Below are positions 52,082-61,793 of a stretch of DNA of 64,000 bases, in pieces; position 1 is the first letter of the stretch, and each line of letters starts with the position of its first letter. The notes beneath the pieces were generated by a model that did no database searches, had not been told where the DNA came from, and was given only the letters and a program-made list of their open reading frames with translations. Origin of the DNA: Pseudomonas putida (GTDB lineage: Bacteria > Pseudomonadota > Gammaproteobacteria > Pseudomonadales > Pseudomonadaceae); the NCBI RefSeq assembly GCF_028682635.1, contig NZ_JANHLK010000001.1, forward strand, positions 186,001-250,000. Direction: 5' to 3'. The translations under genes were made by a program, and so were the position numbers.

Positions 52082-54772
52082 TTATTGCTCAGCCCGTTGT
52101 CTCAACGCAGTCAGTGCTTCATAGCGGGACGACACACCCAGCTTGGTGTAGATGTTCTTGAAGTTCCACTTGATGGTTTCCTGACTGAGATTGAGGGTCT
52201 GTGCAATGCGCTTGTTGGGCATCGACTGCTCAAGTAGGCCGATGATTTCCAGTTCTCGCTTGGTAAATAGCGAGTGCTCACCCGCCGCCGAATCCTTCGT
52301 CGCGCGTGCTAATCCCGGGCCAGTGCTGGCGCAGTTCAACGGCACAGCGGCCAGTCGACTGCGATAGCTGTCCAACACCGGATCGTCTCCGCAATCAAGG
52401 TTGGCCAATAGCGCCAGCAGGGAAGGGCCTTCATCCAGCAGGGTGCGTACCATGCCCAGTTCGTAGCTTTCGCCCACGATCGCCCGCAACAACACAGCGG
52501 ACTCCGACTGGCATCCCAGGTCATTGAGCGCCACGGCACGTAACAGGTTCGACTGGATTCGCCATTTACCTCGACTGTAGCGGCTGGCGAATTGCTCGAC
52601 GATGTCCAGCGCCAGCAGCGCGCGGTCCGGCTCTTGCCTGGCCAGGCAGATGCGCGCCCGCGACAAGGCTGCAAGGGCGCCGATCTCATGCGCCAGCGGC
52701 GTATCGCTGCAGTACCGATGAGTCAGTGCATCGAGGCCGGCTCTCTGGCTTTCACATTGGCGCCAGTCGCCATTGCCCAGCAGAATGCGTACTTGCTCGG
52801 TCAGGTTATGGGCCAGCGCGCGATCGAAACCTCTGGCGCGAAATTCCCCGGCCATCTTGGTCAGGTATGTCAGCGCAGTAGCTGACGACTCCAGCAGATA
52901 ATTCATGCGGGCGACGCTGATCATCGCCGAGATGCTCACTGATGGAGGGGCAAAACGCAAAAGATCGAGGCGGTTGCTCAGGGTTTCGCGCACGTCGTCG
53001 ATGCGGTCCATTTCGTAGTGTGCCTCGGCGACGGCCACTGCACAGGTGCAGGCGCTGACCGAGCGCCGGCCATGTTTGTTCTCGGCCAGAAGCAGGACGT
53101 CGATGAGATGCCGCGAAGCTTCCAGAACATTCCCGCACAGCAGAATGCCGTGAGCGGTGGTGGCGACGATCATCAGCGCCAGCTCGTCATGGCCGGTGCG
53201 CAGCGTTGCGCATTCGGGGCCGTTCAGGTATTGCCAGGCCTGCTGTTGTTGGCCGAGGTAGACCAGACTGTTGATGTACAGGCAAACGCGCATTCGTTCA
53301 TTGAATGGATGGGTAAAGGTGCGCTCGCGTAAACCCTGAACAAGCTGACTGCAGCGCGCCAGGTCATCGTGTTGCAGGGCGATCGCGGCCCTGACGAGAT
53401 CGATGTGAGGTTTCCAGGTGGACGGGTCCGCCGAGCTTTTTTCAAGGACCTCAATCCAGGTTTCAGCCTTGCTGGTCAGCATCGTCAACAAGCAGCCCCA
53501 AGCGCCTTGCAGCAGTACTTTGGGGTGTTGTGTCAGCTGCTCCAGCGGAACGCAATCCAGCCAGCGCATAAACTGGCCAAGATGGCTCAGACCGTGATAG
53601 GTCGGCTGTTTGCGCTCCAGCAGGCGCACCAGTTCCTCAAGGTTTTCGCTGAGCACTGCATGGCGTGTCGCCTCGCTCACCATCCCGGCCTGTTCGAACC
53701 AGTGTGCGGCGCGCAGGTGCAGCGGGGACATGTCGACGTCTGATGCGACCAAACGTTGTTGCAGGAACTCGGCGAACAGCGGATGCAAGCGATACCACTG
53801 CTGTTGACTCTCCATGTCGACAGGCAGGATGAACAGGTTGTGGGCCTCGATGCTGGCGATGAGGTCGACTGTTTGCGGCGTCTGGCTGACGTGCTCTGCC
53901 ACCTGCGCATTGAAGCGGCGCAGGATCGAGATTTTCTCGAGGAACTTGATGATCTCTGCCGGTAATCCGGCCACCACGTCTTCAGCGAGATAGTCGCGCA
54001 GGTCGCTGTTGCCTGGTAGCAGTCGATGGATCTTCGCTTCTTTGCGCGGGTTGGCCTTGAGGGAGATGGACATCAATTGCAGGCCGATGGGCCAACCGTC
54101 CGTATTCTCGTGGATGGCGTGCGCCAGCTCCATATCGATGCCATCGTCCAGGTAGGCCTTGAGGAAGGTCAGGGACTCGTTGAAATCAAAGCCCAGCTCG
54201 GTAGCCCCGATCTCGCAGAGCTCAGCCATCGCACGCAACCGCCCGAGTTTCAGATTGGCATTGACCCTTGAGGCCAGCACGATGTGGAGCTGTGTTGGAG
54301 CGCCATCCACCAACAATTGCACCAGGCGCGAAATGCGTGGATCGGTGGCGAAATGGAAGTCATCGATCATCAAATACAGCGGTGCGTTCACCCGAGCCAA
54401 CGTGTTGATCATGACCGAAGCCAAGGCGAGCAAACCGTCCAGAGACTCGCGCTCGATCAACAGCAGCAGGTCTTCCTCAAGAGGCACGCCGGCGTTTTGC
54501 AGTGTGCAGATGAGGTTGGCGCAAAAAGACTCCAGAGCGCCGTCTTCCTGCGCCAGCGACAACCATACAACGCTGTTGCCGTCCTTGATCAGGCTTTGTC
54601 GCCACTGCGCCATCAGCGTGGTCTTTCCGAAACCCGCACTGCCGTTGATCAGGATCAGCCGGCAATCCCGAGCCGCCTGCAGGCGGGCCAGAAGCAATTC
54701 GCGCAGCACCGCGTGACTGCTGATGCGTGGCGGCGAGAATCGGGTGGTGATTGGCGGGGCATTCGGAGGCAT
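52082..54772 (-). CDS. MalT-like LuxR-family ATPase regulator 1
   Basis: This regulator of about 896 residues has an N-terminal STAND-type ATPase with Walker A LINGSAGFGKTTLMAQW and Walker B YLMIDDFHFATD, a long TPR-like helical middle and a C-terminal LuxR helix-turn-helix (LTKRELEIIGLLEQSMPNKR ... LSQETIKWNFKNIY). Such proteins are activated by a small inducer, oligomerise and turn on catabolic operons. ATG 54772 is preferred to the longer frame, which starts with a GTG at 54823. It is divergent from the thiolase gene at 55056 across a 283-bp region with a strong C/G-run element. Confidence 0.88.
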   Translation of the reverse strand: MPPNAPPITTRFSPPRISSHAVLRELLLARLQAARDCRLILINGSAGFGKTTLMAQWRQSLIKDGNSVVWLSLAQEDGALESFCANLICTLQNAGVPLEEDLLLLIERESLDGLLALASVMINTLARVNAPLYLMIDDFHFATDPRISRLVQLLVDGAPTQLHIVLASRVNANLKLGRLRAMAELCEIGATELGFDFNESLTFLKAYLDDGIDMELAHAIHENTDGWPIGLQLMSISLKANPRKEAKIHRLLPGNSDLRDYLAEDVVAGLPAEIIKFLEKISILRRFNAQVAEHVSQTPQTVDLIASIEAHNLFILPVDMESQQQWYRLHPLFAEFLQQRLVASDVDMSPLHLRAAHWFEQAGMVSEATRHAVLSENLEELVRLLERKQPTYHGLSHLGQFMRWLDCVPLEQLTQHPKVLLQGAWGCLLTMLTSKAETWIEVLEKSSADPSTWKPHIDLVRAAIALQHDDLARCSQLVQGLRERTFTHPFNERMRVCLYINSLVYLGQQQQAWQYLNGPECATLRTGHDELALMIVATTAHGILLCGNVLEASRHLIDVLLLAENKHGRRSVSACTCAVAVAEAHYEMDRIDDVRETLSNRLDLLRFAPPSVSISAMISVARMNYLLESSATALTYLTKMAGEFRARGFDRALAHNLTEQVRILLGNGDWRQCESQRAGLDALTHRYCSDTPLAHEIGALAALSRARICLARQEPDRALLALDIVEQFASRYSRGKWRIQSNLLRAVALNDLGCQSESAVLLRAIVGESYELGMVRTLLDEGPSLLALLANLDCGDDPVLDSYRSRLAAVPLNCASTGPGLARATKDSAAGEHSLFTKRELEIIGLLEQSMPNKRIAQTLNLSQETIKWNFKNIYTKLGVSSRYEALTALRQRAEQ

Positions 54773-55055
54773 GGCGAATCCAGTCTGCAACGGATTTGAA
54801 GGACCTTGGTGAAAGGCTCCCACTGCGTTGTTATGTTTTGCAGGATTTTAGGCCGATTAGTGCGCGTTTGTGCAACGACAAAATTGATCGTGGACGAACA
54901 CTGGTCGGGGCGAGAGTGGGGCCCCCCCCATATACCCCCCGCGGCGAGCGGGTACAGCCTGCAACGGCTTCGCAACGATGGCAGTCCGGATAATTCGGGC
55001 GGTCGGGCAGTAGAGCAAGACGCCGAAGCAGGGCCTAATTTTTATGGAGAATGTG
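54773..55055. promoter_or_regulatory. Divergent promoter region with C8/C6 motif
   Basis: The region contains GGGGCCCCCCCC (54918-54929), ATATA and CCCCCC (54935-54940), followed by GCGGCGAGCGGG. It separates the minus-strand MalT-like gene from the plus-strand thiolase gene and is the most conspicuous of the C/G-run sites. Exact promoter hexamers were not assigned. Confidence 0.45.
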
Positions 55056-56249
55056 ATGTCACACAAACCGTACGTTGCCGGGGTTGGCATGATCCCGTTC
55101 CTGAAGCCTGGTGCCAGTGGGTCTTATATCCAGATGGGCGCTGAAGCGACCCGTCAGGCATTGAAAGACGCTGGCCTGGACTACCATTTGGTTCAGCAGG
55201 CTTATGTCGGATACGTCTATGGCGACTCGACCTGCGGTCAATCGGCGCTCTATGAAGTGGGCATGAGTGGCGTGCCGGTGGTGAACGTCAACAACAACTG
55301 TTCCACCGGTTCCACGGCCCTGTACCTGGCGCGCCAGGCGGTGGAAAGCGGGGCGGTCGATTGCGCTCTGGCCCTGGGTTTCGAACAGATGCAGCCGGGT
55401 GCCCTGGGAGCGGTGTTTACTGATCGCCCGGCGTGCATGGGCAAGCATCTGCACGTGTCGGACGAGCTGACCGCCGACGCCGGCGCGATCGGTGTGCCGA
55501 TGACCCTTCGTCAGTTCGGCGGCGCCGGTCGCGAACACATGCAACGCTACGGCACCGAGCTCAGTACCTTCGCTGCCATCCGCGCCAAGGCCAGTCGTCA
55601 TGCGGCCAACAACCCATTAGCACTGTTCCGTAAAATCGTCACCACCGAGGACGTGATGAACGATCAGGTGCTGTGGCCCGGCGTGATGACGCGTTTGATG
55701 GCGTGCCCACCGACCTGTGGTGCGGCTGCCGCGATCATTTGCAGCGAAGCGTTTGCCAAAAAGCACGGTTTGCGTACCGATGTAGTGATCCTGGCGCAGT
55801 CGATGACCACTGACCGCGGGATTTCATTCGAACCGACGTCGATGATCCAGACGGTCGGTTTCGACATGACCCAGCGCGCCGCCAGCGAAGTATACGAGAA
55901 GGCCGGTGTCGGCCCGCAGGATATCCTGGTCGCCGAGATGCATGATTGCTTCGCCCAGAATGAGTTGCTGACCTATGAATCGTTGGGCTTTTGCCCGGTC
56001 GGAGGCGCCGAGAAGTTCGTGCTCGATGGCGACAACACCTACGGCGGTCGCGTGGTGACCAACCCGTCCGGCGGCCTGCTTTCCAAAGGCCACCCGCTGG
56101 GTGCCACTGGGCTTGCGCAGTGCTATGAACTGACCCATCAGTTGCGCGGTACCGCCGACAAACGTCAGGTCGAAGGCGTGAATCTTGCCCTGCAGCACAA
56201 CCTTGGACTGGGTGGTGCCTGCGTCGTCACGCTGTACGGTCGCGCTTAA
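55056..56249 (+). CDS. SCPx-type thiolase (acetyl-CoA acetyltransferase of the lipid-transfer type) 1
   Basis: This 397-residue thiolase-fold enzyme of the sterol-carrier-protein-x class has the nucleophilic Cys in NNNCSTGSTA, His in EMHDCFAQNE, His in SKGHPLGATG and Cys in GLGGACVV. It would cleave 3-ketoacyl-CoA, releasing acetyl- or propionyl-CoA; this class handles branched or steroid side-chain substrates. It is highly similar to the second thiolase at 62700-63887. ATG 55056 has GGAGA 5 nt upstream. A MalT-like regulator gene follows after 113 bp. Confidence 0.9.
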   Translation: MSHKPYVAGVGMIPFLKPGASGSYIQMGAEATRQALKDAGLDYHLVQQAYVGYVYGDSTCGQSALYEVGMSGVPVVNVNNNCSTGSTALYLARQAVESGAVDCALALGFEQMQPGALGAVFTDRPACMGKHLHVSDELTADAGAIGVPMTLRQFGGAGREHMQRYGTELSTFAAIRAKASRHAANNPLALFRKIVTTEDVMNDQVLWPGVMTRLMACPPTCGAAAAIICSEAFAKKHGLRTDVVILAQSMTTDRGISFEPTSMIQTVGFDMTQRAASEVYEKAGVGPQDILVAEMHDCFAQNELLTYESLGFCPVGGAEKFVLDGDNTYGGRVVTNPSGGLLSKGHPLGATGLAQCYELTHQLRGTADKRQVEGVNLALQHNLGLGGACVVTLYGRA

Positions 56250-56362
56250 TGCCGATCACATGCGCGCCGTGGGCGCGCATGTGTATTGCTGTCGTGTATG
56301 AGTCTGGCGTTCGTCCTGTATTAGACTTGCACTTGAACAAGATTGTTTGCGGAATTCAGTCC

Positions 56363-59095
56363 ATGCCCACTCCACCCTCAGGCTCCAGGCTCCATCTACC
56401 TGCCGACCGGGTGCTTCAGCTTATCCCTGACACCAAGGTCATTCCCCCTCGCGGCGCGCGTCAACTGATGCCCCGCGCGGCACTGATGAGCCGCCTGATG
56501 GAGGCGCGTCGGCAGCGCTGTGTGGCCATCCAGGGGCCGGCTGGGAGCGGCAAGACTAGTACCTTGCTGGCCTGGCGTCGCGAACTGATAGCGATCGATT
56601 TCGATGTCGCCTGGTTGTCGCTAACCGGAGAGGACAACGAGCCGGCGCGGCTGACCAACTGCCTGTTGGCCAGTGTTGCCGAAGTCGACGCCGCGCTGGC
56701 GCGGGAGGCGACCCTGCTGTTTGGTGAGGGTGGCGGCGAGTTGGCGCTCGAACACTGGATCATCGTGCTGCTACAGGCGATTGCCGGTCACGCCCACGAT
56801 CTCGTGTTGATGATCGATGATGTACACCACCTCAACGACCCCGACATCTTCAAACTGCTAGGCTGGCTGCTCGACTATGCGCCGCCGAACCTGCACCTGG
56901 TGCTCGGTACGCGCAGCACTTTACCTGCCACGCTTCCGCTGGCCCGTCTGCGCACTCAGGGCCAGTTGACCGAGTATGACTTGAAGGACCTGCGTTTTAC
57001 CGTCGAAGAATCGGGGCGCTACCTGCGGCAGTTCGGCGAGATCAGCCATCACGATGCCGAGCTCTTGCATGACTTGACCGACGGCTGGGTGGCTGGCCTG
57101 CAATTGTTCGCCATTGACTTGAAATCTAAGCATGGCGCCGGCTTCAGTCGGATGCAGGTGCGTGGTGCCGGAGCCTTCGCGCAATATTTTGAACAGGAAG
57201 TACTGGTCCATTTACCCCTCGCGGATCTGCAGTTGTTGACGCACTCTTCGATCTGCAACCGATTCACCGCCCCGCTGTGTGCCAGGCTTGTCGGCAAGCC
57301 GCACGCGATTGCCGGGATGATGAGCCAGTTGACACGCCTGGACAGCGATAACCTGTTCATCACGCAGATCAAGAGCCATGACAAAGAAACCTGGTACCGC
57401 CTGCATCCGTTGTTGCGCGAGGTACTGCGTGATCACCTCGGTCGTCAGCCCGAAGAAGACCAGAAAAAACTCCATGCGGTGGCTCGGGATTGGCTGTTTG
57501 AGCAAGGCCATATCGACGAGGCGGTGCGCCACGCCGTACTGGCCGGCGACTTTCAGATTGCCGCCGAGATTGTCGAAGCCTGTGCGCACGAACTGATGGC
57601 GCGTGGCTCCCTGAGTCAGCTGCCCAACCTTTTGCGCAAGCTGCCCCAGGAGCAGATGCGTGAGCGTTACAGTCTGCAATTGGTGATGGCTCAGTTGCAG
57701 CTCCATGCACATAACTTCGCCGACGGGCAGCAGATACTTGACCAGCTGGAGGTACAACAGCACCGGCTCAATACCCAGCAACGCCAGGGTCTGCTGGTCA
57801 CCCGTGGCACCTTGGCCATGCAACGCGACCTGACGGAGGTGGCGTGGTCACTGGCTCCGGAGCTGGAGGCGATACCTGACGATGCCGATGATCTGATTCT
57901 GACGGGGCGCGCATCCATTCTGGCCTGGTTGTATCTGTTCAGCGGAGATCACGAGCGAGTGCGCCAGATCATTCAGCACAGCGATCGCCCCAATACTTCG
58001 CCGCGCCGGACTCTGATCGGTCGTTGTATCTATGGTGTGAGCCTGATTCACGAGGGGCGCATCAGCGAAGCGGAAAATATCTTGCGCAACACCCTGGAAG
58101 CGGCCAAACCGCACGGCAGCAGTGCTGCGGTTGCCGGCCATGCCGCCGCCGCGTTTCTCGCCGGTCTGTTGTACGAACAGAACGACTTGAGCGACGTTTG
58201 CCATTTGCTGGAACCGCGTCTGGACATCCTTGAACGGATTTCCCTGCCCAACATCGTTCTGCACAGTCTGCTGGCGCTGAGCCGCTCTTACTGGCTCAAC
58301 GGCGAGCAAACCCAGGCGCTGGCCTATCTGGACCGCCTGAAAGAGTACGCACAGCGCTACGATCTGGGCCGGCTGCTGGCGTGGACGCTGTATGTGCGCA
58401 TGCGTTGGCACCTGGAAAAATATCAGACCTCGCAGGCCGAGGTCCTTCTGGCAGAGCTGCAGGCGCTCGCTGACAAGCATGCTGGCATCCTGCGCGGCAC
58501 CCCGTTGATCATCCATTTGCTGTCCATGCGGGCAGCGGTCGAGATAAGTTTGTATCAGCGTGAATTCGACCGGGCCATCCAGCAGATTGCACCCATGCTC
58601 ACCCTCTGTGAGTCGGCCAGGCACTGGCAGTTGGTCGCAATCATGCGCCTGCAACTGTCTATGGCCGAGAAAGCGCGAGGGCATGACGAGCAAGCGCTCC
58701 AACAACTGATGGAGGTCCTGCGTGAGGGACACAGGCTTGGCCTTGTGCGCAGTTATCTCGACGTTGCGCCGCAACTGCCCCGAATGCTCACCGACCTGCT
58801 GCACGATAATGCTCTTGACCCGGTGCTGGCCTTTTACGCGCAGCGGCTGATCTCTGCTGCCAAGCCAACAGGGAATACCGAGCACAAGGTGACCTCGCCG
58901 ATTGCAAGCCTGAGCGAGCGAGAGACTGAGGTGCTGCAGTTGATAGCTCAAGCCATGACCAACAAGAAGATTGCGCGAACCCTGGGCGTGTCACCGGAAA
59001 CGGTGAAATGGCACATCAAGAATCTGTTCGCCAAGCTCAATGTTGCCGGCAGGGTAGAAGCAATTGCCAAATGGCGTGACCTGAATATCGACTAG
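56363..59095 (+). CDS. MalT-like LuxR-family ATPase regulator 2
   Basis: The protein has 910 residues. Walker A is QGPAGSGKTSTLLAW, Walker B is LVLMIDDVHHLND, the middle is a TPR-like helical array, and the C-terminal LuxR helix-turn-helix is LSERETEVLQLIAQAMTNKK ... VSPETVKWHIKNLF. It is the same architecture as regulator 1 but clearly diverged. ATG 56363 (GGAA upstream) is used; a 38-residue upstream extension to 56249 is unlikely coding. The effector is unknown; a CoA thioester of the substrate would be logical. Confidence 0.88.
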   Translation: MPTPPSGSRLHLPADRVLQLIPDTKVIPPRGARQLMPRAALMSRLMEARRQRCVAIQGPAGSGKTSTLLAWRRELIAIDFDVAWLSLTGEDNEPARLTNCLLASVAEVDAALAREATLLFGEGGGELALEHWIIVLLQAIAGHAHDLVLMIDDVHHLNDPDIFKLLGWLLDYAPPNLHLVLGTRSTLPATLPLARLRTQGQLTEYDLKDLRFTVEESGRYLRQFGEISHHDAELLHDLTDGWVAGLQLFAIDLKSKHGAGFSRMQVRGAGAFAQYFEQEVLVHLPLADLQLLTHSSICNRFTAPLCARLVGKPHAIAGMMSQLTRLDSDNLFITQIKSHDKETWYRLHPLLREVLRDHLGRQPEEDQKKLHAVARDWLFEQGHIDEAVRHAVLAGDFQIAAEIVEACAHELMARGSLSQLPNLLRKLPQEQMRERYSLQLVMAQLQLHAHNFADGQQILDQLEVQQHRLNTQQRQGLLVTRGTLAMQRDLTEVAWSLAPELEAIPDDADDLILTGRASILAWLYLFSGDHERVRQIIQHSDRPNTSPRRTLIGRCIYGVSLIHEGRISEAENILRNTLEAAKPHGSSAAVAGHAAAAFLAGLLYEQNDLSDVCHLLEPRLDILERISLPNIVLHSLLALSRSYWLNGEQTQALAYLDRLKEYAQRYDLGRLLAWTLYVRMRWHLEKYQTSQAEVLLAELQALADKHAGILRGTPLIIHLLSMRAAVEISLYQREFDRAIQQIAPMLTLCESARHWQLVAIMRLQLSMAEKARGHDEQALQQLMEVLREGHRLGLVRSYLDVAPQLPRMLTDLLHDNALDPVLAFYAQRLISAAKPTGNTEHKVTSPIASLSERETEVLQLIAQAMTNKKIARTLGVSPETVKWHIKNLFAKLNVAGRVEAIAKWRDLNID

Positions 59096-59113
59096 CTTGA
59101 ACAACCCAGAACT

Positions 59114-59205
59114 TGTGGGAGCCGAGCTTGCTTGCGATGGCGGCATCATATTCAACATTGATGTTGACTGGCCTACCGCTATCGCGGGCAAGCTCGGCTC
59201 CTACA
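59114..59205. repeat. Paired REP element (REPIN)
   Basis: TGTGGGAGCCGAGCTTGCTT and its inverted partner ending CAAGCTCGGCTCCTACA at 59205 lie between convergent genes. It is of the same Pseudomonas REP type as at 51958-52057. Confidence 0.9.
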
Positions 59206-59232
59206 GGGTTACGTCTGTGTTTCTGTTTCAGG

Positions 59233-60801
59233 TCAGTTGACGTTACTCAGGCGGTTCTCCCAGAACGGTTTGCGCAGTTCGTTTTTCAGCACCTTGCCGA
59301 CGCTGGACATCGGCAAGGAAGTGCGAAACTCGATGCTGCGAGGCACTTTGTAGCCGGCAATCATTTCCCGACAATGGGCGACCACTTCATCTTCGGCAAC
59401 GCTGGCACCAGGCTTGAGGATGATCACCGCATGCACTGTCTCCCCCCATTTAACGCAGGGAATACCAATCACAGCCGCTTGGGCAACGGCCGGATGGCTG
59501 ACGATGGCGTTCTCCACTTCGGCGGTGAAGATGTTCTCCCCACCGCTGACGATCATGTCCTTGAGACGATCGCAGATGTAGATGAAGCCATCGTCGTCCA
59601 TGTAGCCGCCGTCACCGGTATGCATCCAGCCGCCGCGAAGCGCCTCGGCAGTGGCCTCCGGTTTGTTCCAGTAACCCAGCATGACGTTGGGGCCACGCAC
59701 CAGGATTTCGCCGACTGTGCCACGGGGCACTTCGCGGTCCTCGGTATCGGCGATGCGGATTTCCACACAGCTGATGGGCAGCCCGGCTGAGTACATCTTG
59801 CCGCTGCGCTGATGTTCCTCGCAGTGGTACTCGGCGCCCAGCATGGTGATGCCGGGAGCCATTTCGGTCATGCCATAGCCTTGGCCAAACTGGGCTGATG
59901 GGAAGGTCTGACGCGCGCGTTCGAGCAGGACGGGGGTAATCGGCGAGGCGCCGTAGGTGATTTCCCGAAGCGAGCTAAGGTCCAGTGTCGCATGGGTTGG
60001 ATTTGCCTGGTGCCAGTCGAGGATCATCTGCAGCATGGTGGGCGCTAGAAAGGTGTCGGTGACTTGCTCCCGGTTGATCTGCTCGATTACCTCTTGCGCT
60101 TTGAAGGCGGGCAGCACGATATGCACGCCACCGCTGAGGAACAGCACAACCATCGCGGCCAGGTCGGCCAGATGGAACATCGGCATGGCATGAAGGTAGC
60201 GCGTATGCGCGCCATAGCCCACGCGATCCTGGTTGGCGAGAGCGGAGATGCCGATGTTGTTATGGCTGAGCATCACGCCCTTGGGGAAACCGGTGGTGCC
60301 GCCGGTGTAGAAGATTCCGAGAAGGGAATCGCCACAACGGTGCGCGTCTTCCACCGGCTCGTTCTCGGCGATCAGGGTTTCGTAGTTGAGCATGCCCTCG
60401 GGCGTTTCGCCGTCACCGGCATAAATCACCAACCGAATGCTCTTGGCCTCGACGGCCACCTGTGTGCCCAATTTCTGGAAGGTGTCATCGACGATCAGTA
60501 CGCAGGTTTGCGAGTCATTCAGGGAGTAGACGATTTCTGCCGCGCTCCAGCGGATGTTCACCGGATTGAGCACCGCATCGGCCCATGGCACCGCCTGGTA
60601 ATACTCGATGTAGCGTTGGGAATTGAGCGAGAGCATCGCGACGCGTTCGCCACTGGCGACGCCCAGGCGTTTGAGAGCCCCAGCCAGCCTGGCAACGCGA
60701 TCACCTAGCTGGGCGAACGTCATGCTGCGGCCCTGATAACGAATTGCCGTGGCATTGGGGCGCTGCTGCCGATGGCGCTGCAGCCCTTGGGTCATGTACA
60801 T
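59233..60801 (-). CDS. Long-chain-type acyl-CoA synthetase
   Basis: This 522-residue AMP-forming ligase has the P-loop IFYTGGTTGFPKGVMLSHNN, GQGYGMTEMAPG, the hinge region MHTGDGGYMDDDGFIYICDR-LKD and the Lys motif SSVGKVLKNELRK at the C-terminus. It activates a fatty or branched acid for the operon that lies upstream of it. Dehydrogenase, thiolase, hydratase and oxidoreductase genes precede it in the same direction. ATG 60801 has GGAGG 6 nt upstream. An open frame to 60975 is non-coding-like. Confidence 0.92.
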   Translation of the reverse strand: MYMTQGLQRHRQQRPNATAIRYQGRSMTFAQLGDRVARLAGALKRLGVASGERVAMLSLNSQRYIEYYQAVPWADAVLNPVNIRWSAAEIVYSLNDSQTCVLIVDDTFQKLGTQVAVEAKSIRLVIYAGDGETPEGMLNYETLIAENEPVEDAHRCGDSLLGIFYTGGTTGFPKGVMLSHNNIGISALANQDRVGYGAHTRYLHAMPMFHLADLAAMVVLFLSGGVHIVLPAFKAQEVIEQINREQVTDTFLAPTMLQMILDWHQANPTHATLDLSSLREITYGASPITPVLLERARQTFPSAQFGQGYGMTEMAPGITMLGAEYHCEEHQRSGKMYSAGLPISCVEIRIADTEDREVPRGTVGEILVRGPNVMLGYWNKPEATAEALRGGWMHTGDGGYMDDDGFIYICDRLKDMIVSGGENIFTAEVENAIVSHPAVAQAAVIGIPCVKWGETVHAVIILKPGASVAEDEVVAHCREMIAGYKVPRSIEFRTSLPMSSVGKVLKNELRKPFWENRLSNVN

Positions 60802-60925
60802 CGAAACCTCCAATCTTGTTTTTGTAGGGGGTGCATTTGCGAAGTGTGGTGCAGGCTGTGATCTCATTGTCCGGGCATTCTTCCCACTGTGGGAGGGAAG
60901 AGTGCCCGGAAAGACGAACGGCGGC

Positions 60926-61756
60926 TTACAGGGTGCCGTAGCCACCACCGCAGACCAGGGCCTGACCGGTGACATAGTTGGCTTCCGGCAGGCACAGCAT
61001 CACCACCGAGCCAGCGGCTTCTTCGGCCGTGCCAGGACGACCCAGGGGGATGGCAGAGCTGGCGGTATCGATACGTTCCTGTTGAACGCCGACCTTGATT
61101 TCACGACCTTCAATGTTGATGGTCTTGCTCTCGTCGCCAGCCAGCGCTTGGGTCAGTCGGGTATCGATGAAACCGAAGGCCACGGCGTTGACATTGACCT
61201 TCAGGCGGCCCCACTCCTTGGCCAGGGTTTTGGTCATGCCGATGATGCCGGCCTTGGCGGCGGAGTAGTTGGATTGACCGGCGTTACCGCCAGCAGCGAC
61301 CGAGGAAATGTTGACGATCTTGCGCAACACTTCGCGGCCTTCAGCGGCGTCTTTCTTGGCCTGGGCGCTGATGATCGGCTGGGCCGCACGCAGAATACGG
61401 AACGGTGCGGTCAGGTGGCAGTCAATGATCGCGTACCACTGTTCGTCGGTCATCTTCTGGATGACATTGTCCCAAGTGTATCCAGCGTTGTTGATGATGA
61501 TGTCGATGCCACCGTAGCTTTGGACGGCAGTCTGTACGAATCGCTCAGCGAAATCGGCGGCGGTCACGCTGCCGACGCAGGCAACGGCTTCGCCACCGGC
61601 CTGGCGAATTTCAGCCACGACTTCTTCGGCTGGCGCCGAGTCCAGATCGTTGATCACGACTTTGGCGCCATAAGCCGCCAGTTGCAGGGCGACGCTACGA
61701 CCGATACCACGACCGGAACCGGTCACCAGCGCGACTTTACCTTCAAGTTTTTTCAT
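60926..61756 (-). CDS. Short-chain dehydrogenase, 17beta-HSD4-like 3-hydroxyacyl-CoA dehydrogenase
   Basis: This 276-residue SDR has the NAD site GSGRGIGRS, NNAGYT, catalytic Ser in NISSVAA, and Tyr/Lys in SNYSAAKAG. Size and the extra loop around RKIVNISS are close to the dehydrogenase half of peroxisomal multifunctional enzyme type 2. It would oxidise (R)-3-hydroxyacyl-CoA produced by the paired hydratases encoded just upstream. ATG 61756 has AAGGAAC about 7 nt upstream. Confidence 0.9.
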   Translation of the reverse strand: MKKLEGKVALVTGSGRGIGRSVALQLAAYGAKVVINDLDSAPAEEVVAEIRQAGGEAVACVGSVTAADFAERFVQTAVQSYGGIDIIINNAGYTWDNVIQKMTDEQWYAIIDCHLTAPFRILRAAQPIISAQAKKDAAEGREVLRKIVNISSVAAGGNAGQSNYSAAKAGIIGMTKTLAKEWGRLKVNVNAVAFGFIDTRLTQALAGDESKTINIEGREIKVGVQQERIDTASSAIPLGRPGTAEEAAGSVVMLCLPEANYVTGQALVCGGGYGTL

Positions 61757-61793
61757 TGGATTGTTCCTTAGGCTGTGGGGGTGGGTTGAAATA

